Part shown: positions 41,301 through 48,563 of the stretch, piece after piece
Layout of the letters: the number at the start of each line of letters is the position of its first letter
How positions within the stretch are numbered: position 1 is the first letter of the stretch
Source of the DNA: CAVPTL01 sp963794415
Lineage (GTDB): Bacteria; Actinomycetota; Thermoleophilia; Gaiellales; JAICJC01
NCBI GenBank assembly: GCA_963794415.1
Contig: CAWCDI010000001.1
Location: forward strand, 1,674,001-1,738,000
Length of the DNA stretch: 64,000 nt
Reading direction: 5' to 3'
The notes under the pieces: generated by a model
What the model saw: the letters and a program-made list of their open reading frames with translations, nothing else
Told to the model about the DNA's origin: nothing
The model's database searches: none
Made by a program: the position numbers and the translations under genes

Positions 41301-41578
41301 CGGTGGATGGTCGAGATCCAGGCCGAGTCAACCGCCCGCGCGTGATCGAAGTCGCCGCGCAGCTCCAGCGCCTCGCGGATGCGGGCCTTCAGCTCGGACG
41401 CGGCGCGGTCGGTAAAGGTGATCACGAGGATCGCATCGAGCGACGTGCCGGCGTCGATGCGGCGCAGCACGCGCTCCACCAGCACCGCGGTCTTGCCCGT
41501 GCCGGCACCGGCGGAGACGAACACGTGGCCGTCGCGCGTGATGGCTGCCGCCTGCTCGGGGTTCCAGTCGCGGCTCAC
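38336..41578 (-). CDS. addA: AddA-like helicase-nuclease subunit
   Basis: A 1080-residue UvrD/RecB-type superfamily 1 helicase with C-terminal PD-(D/E)XK nuclease, the DNA-end resection motor. Walker A is VFVSAGAGTGKTAVLVERVL at the N-terminus, motif II is VMVDEFQDTNRLQ, motif VI is LQYVALTRARRHLIVSG, and the nuclease core is ALVIDFKTNRLGE. The nuclease domain also has a Cys before it (YRRCGYRYFAQRVL) and C-x2-C-x6-C at the very end (YQCRDCPALDLLC), the pattern of an iron-sulphur nuclease. GTG 41578 overlaps the addB stop. Confidence 0.9.
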   Translation of the reverse strand: MSRDWNPEQAAAITRDGHVFVSAGAGTGKTAVLVERVLRRIDAGTSLDAILVITFTDRAASELKARIREALELRGDFDHARAVDSAWISTIHRFCTRILRAHAIAAGLDPQFSVTDDVGARILQSEAFDSALERFLSLDGPVGSRRLDLLAAYSRRRLRELLLEAYERLRSAGRPLELVPHAEAGTDAAADAVRVAAVQCTKDQSAELVAFLDTRPDASGLLDLSRFKVTKAGACAEFEQARRDLEEAARDTAAIADLAQLDVLLKEFARSYQELKDRRSLVDFNDLELRAAELLERSPELATEYRERFAEVMVDEFQDTNRLQVALIDRIAGDRLFLVGDEFQSIYRFRHADVAVYRERRANAGDEVISLIRNYRSSEHVLGTVNELFTRAFGDRYSPLDAAGAVDPEPPAGGRVELILADKRSFDDADEHWRAGEVRMVADRIAELVAAGECVPGQVVLLFEAGTDAVMYETALRRRGLRTVRTTGGGYYAQQQVADILCYLRLLRNRYDDFALLGVLASPLVGISNDALLALRRGAIRRPIFTALERDELPEGLTPDEQRLVAAFLQRLARLSTRLGEVGLERLIDLVVSEHDYDLACLAQPDGDRRLANVVKLARMAGSYENLRGPDLEGFIGFCDEQAAVATREGEAATAEEDDQAVVLMTTHAAKGLEFDVVVLVDTGRERFARQAGDILVDAAGRVALRAPHPLDGSMNRALGWGDVAKAETAAQTEEGRRLQYVALTRARRHLIVSGALDPGEDTTISQICTTLGVGLDAAGDIEVGTARLRVHVGTPSDQIQDVSQQAPEAEIGAQLELFSQGGRNIIALPALEPAPAPAAVALPRLSYSALALYRRCGYRYFAQRVLGLPEPERERGAEGGLDPLELGDAVHLELERPDGRWRVRYPSASAENVELITRLVGNWSGSELAGRVAGIDDITRELAFVFDVDGVLFHGRIDIFARPRPETALVIDFKTNRLGETPIEEVVDTSYGVQVATYALAALRAGVEEVEIAYAFLENMEVTPVRTFTAADAPALEAELRADIDAIRAGQFPARPGYQCRDCPALDLLCAGERLEWGE

Positions 41579-44481
41579 GGCTTCACCACCCGGCAGACCG
41601 TGAAGTAGGTGCACCACGACGGGCAGCGGCCGCCGCGCGGATCGTGCCGCACGTCGCCCGCCCGCACCCGCCGCACCACCTCGATGGCCATCTCCGACGC
41701 GTCCTCGACGTGCTGCCAGAATGCCTCGGAGTCGAGCCGGTCGTTCTTGTTGAGGCGCGCCTCGCCGATCTCGGCGTCGAGCACCATGCCACGCGCGTCG
41801 CGCTTGCCCGCGAGCGCCCGGTAGAGGCCGCCGATGGGCTCGATCCCGAGCAGATCGCGGAGCGCCATGATGTAGAGCGGCAGCTGGAGCTTTCCCTGCC
41901 GGGCGAGCTGGGCGGCCGGGTGCACCGTGGCGCCCGACTTGTAGTCCCAGAGCACGCCGCGCGGTGACATGCCGGGATCCATGTCGATGCGGTCGATGGT
42001 GCCGGTGACGGCGAAGTCGCCGATCTTCAGCCCCTCCTTGAGGCCGGGCGGCGACGATGCGCCGCCGAAGCGCACCTCGAACCGGCGGGGGACGAACTCC
42101 ATGTTGAGCGTCGCCTCGGTGCGCAGGAACGCCTCGAGGTCGCGCTCGAGCGATCGCGCGAGCTCCCTCCCGCCCACCGTGTCGCCCACCCGCTGGCCGC
42201 CCAGCGCATCGTGCAGGCAGCGGAGCATCACGGGCCAGGCGTCCTCGACGTTCTCGGGCGTGAGCCGCTCCATCCCGAGCTCGGCGGGCAGCTGGGCGAA
42301 GAACCGCGCGAGCGTCGCGTGGGCCACCGATCCGCGCAGCTTCGCGTCGAGCTCGAAGTCGATCTCGCCGGGCCGCAACATGCGCTCGACGAACCAGATG
42401 GACGAGCAGTCGCCGAAGCGCTCGAGGTCGGTCACCGAGAACCGCTCGGTGGCCGCGAGGCTCGCCAGCACCTGGGGGTTGCGAAGCGCCGTCGAGCGCT
42501 TGAACGAGCCCTGGGCACGCCGGAGCTTCCGCTCCCAGCCGAGCGAGCCGGCCATCGCGATGGCCCAGTCGGGCGCGTCGCGCAGGTCGCGGGCAAGGGC
42601 GCGCTGGCGGTTTCGGTCGTCGGGCGCCGCCTCGAGCGGCCACGCGCTGTCGGAGAGGTTTCGCCGGCGCGTGGGGGTCGCGGGGTCGAGCAGGCGCTTG
42701 ACCTCGGTGAGAAACGGCGAGGGCTGCAGCGGCTTTCCGTCCTCGCTGGAGGCCTGCCGCACCAGGTGCAGGCGCTTCCACGGCCGGGTGCATGCGGTCG
42801 CGAAGAGGTGGCGGTCGATCTCTGCGGGATCGGTGCGCTGGAGGCCGATCTGGCCGGCGGCCTCGGAGCCCAGCAGGCGCCGGTCGTTGCCGGCGCCGGG
42901 CAGGCTCCCCTCCTCGAGGCCAAGCACGAAGGCGGCCTGGAAGCGGCGGGTGCGGGCGCGGCGCAGGCCGAGGATCGCCACGCGGCCGGGCTCGGCGTCG
43001 TCGCCGATCCGCACAGGGATGCGCGCGATGAGATCGATGAGCGCGCCGCGCTCGAGGTCGTCCAGCCCCAGCGCGCGGATCTCGTCCACCGCGCGCAGCA
43101 CCGCGCGGCACCCGCGCACCGCCACGCGCCCGTGCGAGGGCACGAACCGCGCGCCCAGCGTGTTTGCGGCGCGCACCATCTGCCGGGCAAGGAGCGCCGC
43201 ACCGGCCAGCGGATCGGGCTCGGAGATGAGCCGGTCGATGGCGGGGCTGAACGCCTCGCCCACGAGCTCCGACATGGAGGCGCGCGTCTCGTCGTGGCCG
43301 AACACGCCGCGGCCGCGCAGCCTGCCCTCGGCGAAGTCGACCCGGCGCCGGGCGATGCCCGAGAACGGGCTTCGCAGGTAGGCGAAGAGCTCGGGCCGCT
43401 CGCCGCCCATCCAGCCGAACCGCAGCGCGCCGAGCAGGGCGACGCCAAAGCCGGTCTGGGCGAGCGGCACGCGGGCGTCCACCGAGAACGGGATGCCGAG
43501 CGACGCAAACGCGTTCTCCAGCGGCAGCCGGTGATCCTTCAGCGAGGGCACGATCACCCCGATCTCGTCGGGGGTGATCCCCTCGCGGATGAGCGCCAGC
43601 ACCTCGGCGGCGACCAGCTCGGCAACGCGCCTGCGGCCGGCTCCCTCGAGGTACACCACCGACCCGTCCTCGGCGGGCGGCGGCGGGGCGGGCGCGTCGG
43701 TGAAGATGGTGCGCTCGAGGTGCGCGAGCACCGGGGAGTCGAAGTGAGCTGCGGGCGGCAGCTCGATCACCTCGGGCGACGCCTTGCCGAGCGCCTCCAC
43801 CAGCGGCGACACGGCAGCGTAGGCGGGCCGGCCCACCTCGTAGGGCAGCGACACGGTGACCGGCACGCGGGCCGAGAGCGCCAGGAGCGCGCGTACCTGG
43901 GCCGTGGTCATGTCCTCGAACCCGTAGGCCAGCACGGGCCGGTCGTCCCAGGCCTCCAGCCGCTGCTCCAGGAGCTCTGCCGCGCGGGCCCGGGTGCCCA
44001 GCCGGTCGCGGCCGAGCCCCAGCCGCCCGCACTCCTCCCGGTAGGCGCGAACCAGGCCGAAGAGCTCGCCCTCGCTGCCCGCGCCGGGCTCGGGATCGAC
44101 CATGCCGGCGGCGAGCTCGTCGGCCATGCCCGCAAGCGCGTCTGCAAAGCCCGAGAAGCGGGCCGAGACAGCCACGGCGTCGAGCTCGGTGCGGGCCGCG
44201 AGGCGCATGAGGATCAGCCGGCGCTGGACGTCTGTGAGGGCGCGGGTGGACTCGCCGCAGCGCTCGAGGACGTCCTCGAACAGCGTGTCGAACGTGCCCA
44301 CGCGGCCGCCCAGGAGGCCGCCGCGGCGGCGCAGCGCGTCGTGCTCGAATGCTTCGACGTCGGGACGGTTGGGGACGACCAGAAACGGATCAGATCCAGC
44401 GTCCACGAAAGCCAGGAATCGCTCCTGGAGCAACCCGATCTTTCCGCAGTTCGCTGGCCCGAGCACAAGGGCGAGCGGCAT
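41575..44481 (-). CDS. addB: AddB-like helicase-nuclease subunit
   Basis: A 968-residue partner of AddA with an inactivated helicase fold and a C-terminal nuclease. The N-terminal P-loop is GPANCGKIG, where Ile replaces the usual Ser/Thr after Lys-Gly-type spacing. The nuclease region has GTIDRIDMDP, VLWDYKSGATVH and the four Cys of AddB-type [4Fe-4S] nucleases (FGDCSSIWFVERML plus CPSWCTYFTVC). Together with AddA it would process double-strand breaks for RecA loading. ATG 44481 is chosen because LALVLGPANCGK follows directly; the methyltransferase gene starts divergently 22 bases away. Confidence 0.87.
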   Translation of the reverse strand: MPLALVLGPANCGKIGLLQERFLAFVDAGSDPFLVVPNRPDVEAFEHDALRRRGGLLGGRVGTFDTLFEDVLERCGESTRALTDVQRRLILMRLAARTELDAVAVSARFSGFADALAGMADELAAGMVDPEPGAGSEGELFGLVRAYREECGRLGLGRDRLGTRARAAELLEQRLEAWDDRPVLAYGFEDMTTAQVRALLALSARVPVTVSLPYEVGRPAYAAVSPLVEALGKASPEVIELPPAAHFDSPVLAHLERTIFTDAPAPPPPAEDGSVVYLEGAGRRRVAELVAAEVLALIREGITPDEIGVIVPSLKDHRLPLENAFASLGIPFSVDARVPLAQTGFGVALLGALRFGWMGGERPELFAYLRSPFSGIARRRVDFAEGRLRGRGVFGHDETRASMSELVGEAFSPAIDRLISEPDPLAGAALLARQMVRAANTLGARFVPSHGRVAVRGCRAVLRAVDEIRALGLDDLERGALIDLIARIPVRIGDDAEPGRVAILGLRRARTRRFQAAFVLGLEEGSLPGAGNDRRLLGSEAAGQIGLQRTDPAEIDRHLFATACTRPWKRLHLVRQASSEDGKPLQPSPFLTEVKRLLDPATPTRRRNLSDSAWPLEAAPDDRNRQRALARDLRDAPDWAIAMAGSLGWERKLRRAQGSFKRSTALRNPQVLASLAATERFSVTDLERFGDCSSIWFVERMLRPGEIDFELDAKLRGSVAHATLARFFAQLPAELGMERLTPENVEDAWPVMLRCLHDALGGQRVGDTVGGRELARSLERDLEAFLRTEATLNMEFVPRRFEVRFGGASSPPGLKEGLKIGDFAVTGTIDRIDMDPGMSPRGVLWDYKSGATVHPAAQLARQGKLQLPLYIMALRDLLGIEPIGGLYRALAGKRDARGMVLDAEIGEARLNKNDRLDSEAFWQHVEDASEMAIEVVRRVRAGDVRHDPRGGRCPSWCTYFTVCRVVKP

Positions 44482-44503
44482 CAGGTCATTGTAGGGTTCG
44501 GGG

Positions 44504-45472
44504 ATGGATACCGATGCGTTTCTGAAGGATCTGCCGGCCCTCTTCGAGGACTTCCCGGCATCGCCCGTGCCGATCGACCGCTCGAACGCCCCGATCCACT
44601 CCGCCATCGAGGGCCTCTCGGAGGAGAACAACCTGGCGCTCGCGGCGCTGGCCGCGCGCCACCTCGGCCCGGGCGAGGTCTACGCCGAGGCCGGCACGTT
44701 CCACGGCCGCAGCGTGATCGCGGCCGTCTCGGGGAGCGATGCCGACGCGATCGCCATCGACAACTTCTCGTTCGAGGGTGGTGAGCGCACGCACATCGAG
44801 GGCCATCTGGCGGAGTTCGGCGTGGCCAGCCGCGTGCAGATCCTGGAGGGCGACACGCTCGAGGTGCTGCGCTCGGCCGAGCTGCCGCCGATCGGGGTGT
44901 TCTTCTACGACGCCGACCACTCCACCGAGGCCACGGTCGCAGCGCTCCAAGCGGTCATTCCGCACCTTGCGCCGGAGGCGCTGATCGTGGTGGACGACGC
45001 CGACTGGCCCAAGGTGCGCGCGGGGCGCGATCAGTTCCTGGCGGCCAACCCCAGCGCGGCGCTGGCGCTGGCGATCGGCGGCCGCGACGAAGAGCAGCCC
45101 TGGTGGTGGGCCGGCATGGACATCATCGTCTGGCGTGAATCGACGGTGCCTGGCACCGGCTATTCATCAGGCTGGGGCCTTGGCCTCGTCCACGAGCTTG
45201 TTGATGAGGTCGGCGTCCGGGAAGGCGTAGTTGATCTTCACGAACGGCTCCCACTTGTCGGGAAGCGCGTCCTCGGGATAGATCGCCTCGACCGGGCACT
45301 CGGGCTCGCAGGCACCGCAGTCGATGCACTCCTCGGGATCGATGACCAGCATGCGCCCGAACTCGTGAATGCAGTCAACAGGGCACACGTCGATGCAGGA
45401 TTTGTCTTTTTCGTCGATGCAGGGCTCGGCGATGATATATGTCACTGGAAGGTCCTCCGGGAAGCGATCTGA
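44504..45472 (+). CDS. Class I SAM methyltransferase with abnormal C-terminal extension
   Basis: The first 210 residues form a Methyltransf_24-like domain: VYAEAGTFHGRSVIAAVSG as motif I, ADAIAIDNFSFEGG as the strand 2 region, GVFFYDADHSTEATVAALQA as motif IV. The domain ends at MDIIVWR, about 45134. From there the frame enters palindrome copy 3 without a stop. It then runs about 107 codons antisense to the ferredoxin gene before stopping at 45472. The tail looks non-coding. Stop loss through change in the palindrome is the simplest reading, so the functional gene probably spans 44504 to about 45140. Confidence 0.75.
   Translation: MDTDAFLKDLPALFEDFPASPVPIDRSNAPIHSAIEGLSEENNLALAALAARHLGPGEVYAEAGTFHGRSVIAAVSGSDADAIAIDNFSFEGGERTHIEGHLAEFGVASRVQILEGDTLEVLRSAELPPIGVFFYDADHSTEATVAALQAVIPHLAPEALIVVDDADWPKVRAGRDQFLAANPSAALALAIGGRDEEQPWWWAGMDIIVWRESTVPGTGYSSGWGLGLVHELVDEVGVREGVVDLHERLPLVGKRVLGIDRLDRALGLAGTAVDALLGIDDQHAPELVNAVNRAHVDAGFVFFVDAGLGDDICHWKVLREAI
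45135..45166. repeat. Dispersed intergenic palindrome, copy 3
   Basis: GTGAATCGACGGTGCCTGGC followed by ACCGGCTATTCA forms a hairpin around GGTGCCTGGCACC. It separates the convergent methyltransferase and ferredoxin genes. The ferredoxin stop TGA directly abuts it, giving TGATGAATAG on the minus strand. On the plus strand the methyltransferase frame reads through it as E-S-T-V-P-G. Confidence 0.85.
45167..45445 (-). CDS. fdxA: 7Fe ferredoxin
   Basis: A 92-residue [3Fe-4S][4Fe-4S] ferredoxin like mycobacterial FdxA. The first cluster motif is C-x7-C-x3-C-x3-C (Cys9, 17, 21, 25, in EPCIDEKDKSCIDVCPVDCI) and the second is ECIDCGACEPECPVEAIY. It carries electrons for cytochromes P450 or other oxidoreductases in the cytosol. 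The start is GTG 45445 with GGAGGACC about nine bases before it. The stop abuts palindrome copy 3. Confidence 0.95.
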   Translation of the reverse strand: MTYIIAEPCIDEKDKSCIDVCPVDCIHEFGRMLVIDPEECIDCGACEPECPVEAIYPEDALPDKWEPFVKINYAFPDADLINKLVDEAKAPA

Positions 45473-45498
45473 CCGGCCGATTGTAGCGGTGCGCGCGG

Positions 45499-46179
45499 TC
45501 AGGCCGCCTGCACCACCTGATCCACGAGCGAGTTCACGACCCACATCCGGTCGAAGAACATGGCGAGCCCGACCAGCACCAGGAGCACGCCGGAGACGGC
45601 CCGGATCACGGTGTAGTGGTCGCGCATGGTGCGCGCGGCCGACATCACCTTGCCGAACGCCACGGCCGCCAGCAGGAACGGGATCGCCAGGCCCAGCGAG
45701 TAGAAGCCCAGGAGCGCGGCGCCCGACCCGACCGTGCGGCTCGAGCCTGCCAGCAGCAGGAGCGATGCCAGCACCGGCCCGACGCACGGCGTCCAGCAGA
45801 GGCCGAAGGCGCCGCCGAGCAGCAGCGACGAGCCCGAGAGCCGCGCAGGCTGCACGGCCGGCTGCAGCGAGCGCTCGAGCACCGGGATGTTCAGGACGCC
45901 CATCATCACGAAGCCCATGGCGACGATCAGGATGCCGCCAAGGTGGATCAGGCTCGTCCGGTAGTCGGCGAACCGGCCGCCAAGCAGGGCCGCCCCCACG
46001 CCCAGGGCGATGAACACCGCCGAGAACCCCAGCACGAACGGGATCCCCGCCCGGATCGCCGCTCTCGGCTCGGCTCCGCGCGCGCCGATGGCCGAGAGGT
46101 AGGCCGGGACCAGCGGGAGCACGCACGGGGTGATGAACGAGACCATCCCGGCGAAGAAGGCTGCCGGAGCCAGGTTCAT
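45499..46179 (-). CDS. ccdA: Cytochrome c biogenesis protein CcdA
   Basis: A 226-residue membrane protein that passes electrons from cytosolic thioredoxin to the outside for cytochrome c thiol reduction. Each three-helix half has its redox Cys: MVSFITPCVLPLVPAYLSAI and GGAFGLCWTPCVGPVLASLL. It has six predicted helices. The ATG overlaps the stop of the CcmH gene (ATGA). Gene order CcmG, CcmH, CcdA fits a cytochrome c maturation operon. Confidence 0.94.
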   Translation of the reverse strand: MNLAPAAFFAGMVSFITPCVLPLVPAYLSAIGARGAEPRAAIRAGIPFVLGFSAVFIALGVGAALLGGRFADYRTSLIHLGGILIVAMGFVMMGVLNIPVLERSLQPAVQPARLSGSSLLLGGAFGLCWTPCVGPVLASLLLLAGSSRTVGSGAALLGFYSLGLAIPFLLAAVAFGKVMSAARTMRDHYTVIRAVSGVLLVLVGLAMFFDRMWVVNSLVDQVVQAA

Positions 46180-46637
46180 TCGAATGCAGCCATGTCGGCG
46201 TCGATCCGCTTCTCGACTGCGGGATCGAGCTTCGTCCCGCCACCACCGCCGGGCGGCCCGCGACGCGATCGCGACCACATCATCGCCAGCCACACTGCGA
46301 CGGCTGCGCCGCCGGCCAGCACCGCCGCCGGCACGAGCCACGCCAGCAGGTCGAAGCCGTGCTTCGGCGGTGAGGAGAGGATCTCGGGCCCGAACTGCGC
46401 GACGAGGGTCGACCGCACGCGGTCGGCGCTCCAGCCCGCGCCGCACCACGTGGTGAGATGCGCGCGCACCTGATCTGCGAACGGCGAGTTGGACTGGTCG
46501 AGCCGCTCATGGCAGACGATGCACATGAGCTGCGTCTGCATGTTGGGCTGCGTCCAGCCGTTGCAGGCAAGCGCGGCGCTCGGGAAGATCAGCGCGGCTG
46601 CGGCGACGACGGCGACGACGAGCGCGCGGAGCCTCAT
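46176..46637 (-). CDS. ccmH: CcmH-type cytochrome c maturation protein
   Basis: A 153-residue exported protein. A signal peptide (LVVAVVAAAALIFPSAALAC, residues about 6-25) is followed by the haem-ligation CxxC in MQTQLMCIVCHERLDQS (family consensus LRCxxC), three short helices, and a membrane anchor near the C-terminus (LLAWLVPAAVLAGGAAVAVW). It would keep apocytochrome CxxCH thiols reduced for haem attachment. It overlaps both neighbours by four bases. Confidence 0.9.
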   Translation of the reverse strand: MRLRALVVAVVAAAALIFPSAALACNGWTQPNMQTQLMCIVCHERLDQSNSPFADQVRAHLTTWCGAGWSADRVRSTLVAQFGPEILSSPPKHGFDLLAWLVPAAVLAGGAAVAVWLAMMWSRSRRGPPGGGGGTKLDPAVEKRIDADMAAFE

Positions 46638-47185
46638 GACCTGGCCGCCACCAGCGGGTTGAGCACCGCGGCGAGCGACTCGCTGGTGATCTCGCCGTCG
46701 AAGAGCTTGTGCACCGCGCCGTGCCGGTCGATCACGTAGGTGACCGGCAGGCCCGTGCCGAAGCCCCACTTCTTCACGATCCCGCCGTCGTCGTGCACCA
46801 GCGTGTACTGCTGGTCGTAGGTCTTTGCGAAGTGGCGGCCGGCGTCGGCAAAGTCGTTGGTATCGACGCCGATGAAGTCCACGCCCTTCTTGCCGTACTG
46901 GTGCAGCGCCTGGTTCAGGATGGGCGCCTCATCCTTGCAGCCGCCGCACCACGACGCCCAGAAGTTGAGCACCACCACCTTGCCCCTGGTGCTTGCAAGC
47001 GTGGTGTCGCCGCTGCCGTCGAGATTGGGCGCGGTGAAGTTGGGCGCGGATGGATGCTTGCCGTCGAGCATCTGCGCATACACGGTGGTCTGGTTCGAGA
47101 TCAGGCCGCGCGCAAAGAGGCCGACCATTCCGACCAGAATGAGCACGGCCACTATCTGCAGGGTCAGTCGTACGGGCCTCGGCAC
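46634..47185 (-). CDS. ResA/CcmG-like membrane-anchored thioredoxin
   Basis: A 183-residue thiol-disulfide oxidoreductase. It has one N-terminal membrane helix (LTLQIVAVLILVGMVGLFAR), then a TlpA/ResA thioredoxin fold with active site NFWASWCGGCKDEAP and cis-Pro region GTGLPVTYVIDRHG. It should take electrons from CcdA and reduce apocytochrome c. The start is uncertain: GTG 47185 directly precedes the basic stretch and helix, while TTG 47212 is also open. First gene of the cytochrome c maturation operon. Confidence 0.9.
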   Translation of the reverse strand: MPRPVRLTLQIVAVLILVGMVGLFARGLISNQTTVYAQMLDGKHPSAPNFTAPNLDGSGDTTLASTRGKVVVLNFWASWCGGCKDEAPILNQALHQYGKKGVDFIGVDTNDFADAGRHFAKTYDQQYTLVHDDGGIVKKWGFGTGLPVTYVIDRHGAVHKLFDGEITSESLAAVLNPLVAARS

Positions 47186-47259
47186 GTAAGGACTGTAGAT
47201 GGTTTGCGGCAATTCACGGCGCCCATGGGGCCCTCATTTCAATGCCGCCCAAATCCGGG

Positions 47260-47280
47260 GCCGGGGGCTCAGCCCCCGGC
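47260..47280 (-). terminator. Hairpin enclosing the stop codon of the zinc-ribbon gene
   Basis: Ten-base perfect arms GCCGGGGGCT (47260-47269) and AGCCCCCGGC (47271-47280) sit on a one-base centre. On the minus strand the TGA stop of the 71-residue gene lies at the apex, and CCCGGATTTGGG follows. The physical loop must open to a few bases. It is likely a terminator. Confidence 0.6.
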
Positions 47281-47484
47281 GCGCGTCACGCGCAGGCCGC
47301 GGCTGTACGGCCGCCACGGCACGCGCTCCCACTCTGTGTGGTGGCACATCGGACATGGCGGCAGCGCGCGATACACGGTGACGCCGTAGCCGCACTCGCG
47401 GCAGCGGAACTCACCCTTGGCGCGGACGCCCGCCTGCCACTCGGACGCTGCGGAGCCGTCCGTCGTGTTGAAAGCCACTCCCAT
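47269..47484 (-). CDS. Small zinc-ribbon protein (71 aa)
   Basis: A 71-residue protein starting at ATG 47484 after a GAGGGTACGCA leader. The core FRCRECGYGVTVYRALPPCP plus MC gives two CxxC knuckles about 15 residues apart, as in rubredoxin-like or FmdB-like ribbons. The basic C-terminus (VPWRPYSRGLRVTRAGG) may bind nucleic acid. Function unknown. Transcribed toward the cytochrome operon but separated by the hairpin. Confidence 0.75.
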   Translation of the reverse strand: MGVAFNTTDGSAASEWQAGVRAKGEFRCRECGYGVTVYRALPPCPMCHHTEWERVPWRPYSRGLRVTRAGG

Positions 47485-47626
47485 TGCGTACCCTCTTTTC
47501 CCCGACTGGGCGGGTATGGGCCCAGCCAACGGAGGTTAGCGGCAACCTCGTGGAAAACACAAGAACTTAACACTCCGGGCAGGGTCGGCGTCCCTGTCCA
47601 CCGGCACCTGTACGCTATGACCCGCA

Positions 47627-48250
47627 ATGGCCGTCGAAAAAGCAACGCTCAAGCCGTACCTCGAGGAGATCCGCCAGTGGGTCGCCCAGGGCCGCACCGA
47701 CATCTGGATCGCCCACGCGCTCAACTCCACGCCGGCCTCCATCTCCAGCTTTCGCTCCGCCAACGGCATCCTTCGCCGGGAGCTTGCCGCCGAGCGAAAC
47801 GGCCCCGCCGTGCCGCCTCCCATCGCACCGCCCGACGCGCCGCCCGAAGAGGTGCAGGTCAAACCGCGCCGGCGATCACGCGCCAAGAAGACTCCCGACA
47901 TCACGCCCCTGGCCGCAGCCGCGACCGCCGCGGCCGGCCCGCAGACTCCCATCCCGCCCGAGGACCGGCCCGCGCCCTACGTCGCACCGTCGGCCCAGGC
48001 CGCCGAGTCGCCCGACGGCTCTGCATCGGGCACCAAGCGCCGCCGCCGGGGCGGCCGCGGGCGCAACAAGCGCACCGTGCAGCAGGGCTTCGAGGCCACG
48101 CTCGACACGGGCGACGAGGGCTACGGGTTCTGGATGGACGCCGCGGTCAAGGACGATCCGGTGTTCATCGAGCACTGGGCCAAGCGCCGGGGGCTCATCG
48201 TGCGCATCGAGGCCGATCAGATCGTGATCCGCCCCGACGAGCGCGCCTGA
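47627..48250 (+). CDS. Uncharacterised protein with HTH-like start and basic linker
   Basis: A 207-residue soluble protein. Residues 1-50 (LKPYLEEIRQWVAQGRTDIW; IAHALNSTPASISSFRSANG) look like a helix-turn-helix. The centre is a disordered Pro/Ala-rich linker ending in the very basic TKRRRRGGRGRNKRTVQQGF. The last 50 residues (YGFWMDAAVKDDPVFIEHWA) form a small conserved-looking domain. It may bind DNA or RNA. I recognise no named family. Confidence 0.65.
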   Translation: MAVEKATLKPYLEEIRQWVAQGRTDIWIAHALNSTPASISSFRSANGILRRELAAERNGPAVPPPIAPPDAPPEEVQVKPRRRSRAKKTPDITPLAAAATAAAGPQTPIPPEDRPAPYVAPSAQAAESPDGSASGTKRRRRGGRGRNKRTVQQGFEATLDTGDEGYGFWMDAAVKDDPVFIEHWAKRRGLIVRIEADQIVIRPDERA

Positions 48251-48251
48251 C

Positions 48252-48563
48252 CTAGGGGTGGTAGTCCAGCGCGCCGCGCGCGTAGCGGTCGAACGCCGCC
48301 GCCTGGACGAGCGAGAGATCGTACGCCCACGGCTGGTTGGTGGTGCGCATCGCGACCTCCAGTGACCACGATCCCGAGTCGCGGTAGAGGTCAACCAGCT
48401 CGTCGAGCATGAACGACGCGCCGATCCGGCGGCGGATCTCGGCGATCAGCTCGGCGACGACCGTGTCGATCACGTGGCGCCGCGCGGCGGTGAGCTCCAG
48501 GTTTCGCACGCGCCGGGCGCCCTCCGCCCACTCGATGAGCGCCACCTGGCCTTCGGGGCTCAC
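48252..48563 (-). CDS. Uncharacterised 103-aa protein downstream of DUF501
   Basis: A 103-residue protein beginning with GTG 48563, which overlaps the DUF501 stop by four bases (GTGA). It is mostly helical (LELTAARRHVIDTVVAELIA; EIRRRIGASFMLDELVDLYR) with a conserved-looking aromatic tail (NQPWAYDLSLVQAAAFDRYA). No family name. Coupling to the ftsB/DUF501 block suggests an envelope or division role (inference). It ends two bases from the convergent gene at 48250. Confidence 0.7.
   Translation of the reverse strand: MSPEGQVALIEWAEGARRVRNLELTAARRHVIDTVVAELIAEIRRRIGASFMLDELVDLYRDSGSWSLEVAMRTTNQPWAYDLSLVQAAAFDRYARGALDYHP

Noticed and set aside
42211..44784. Long plus-strand frame opposite addB.
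   Set aside because: Antisense shadow of a gene with clear nuclease motifs; no family features in the translation.
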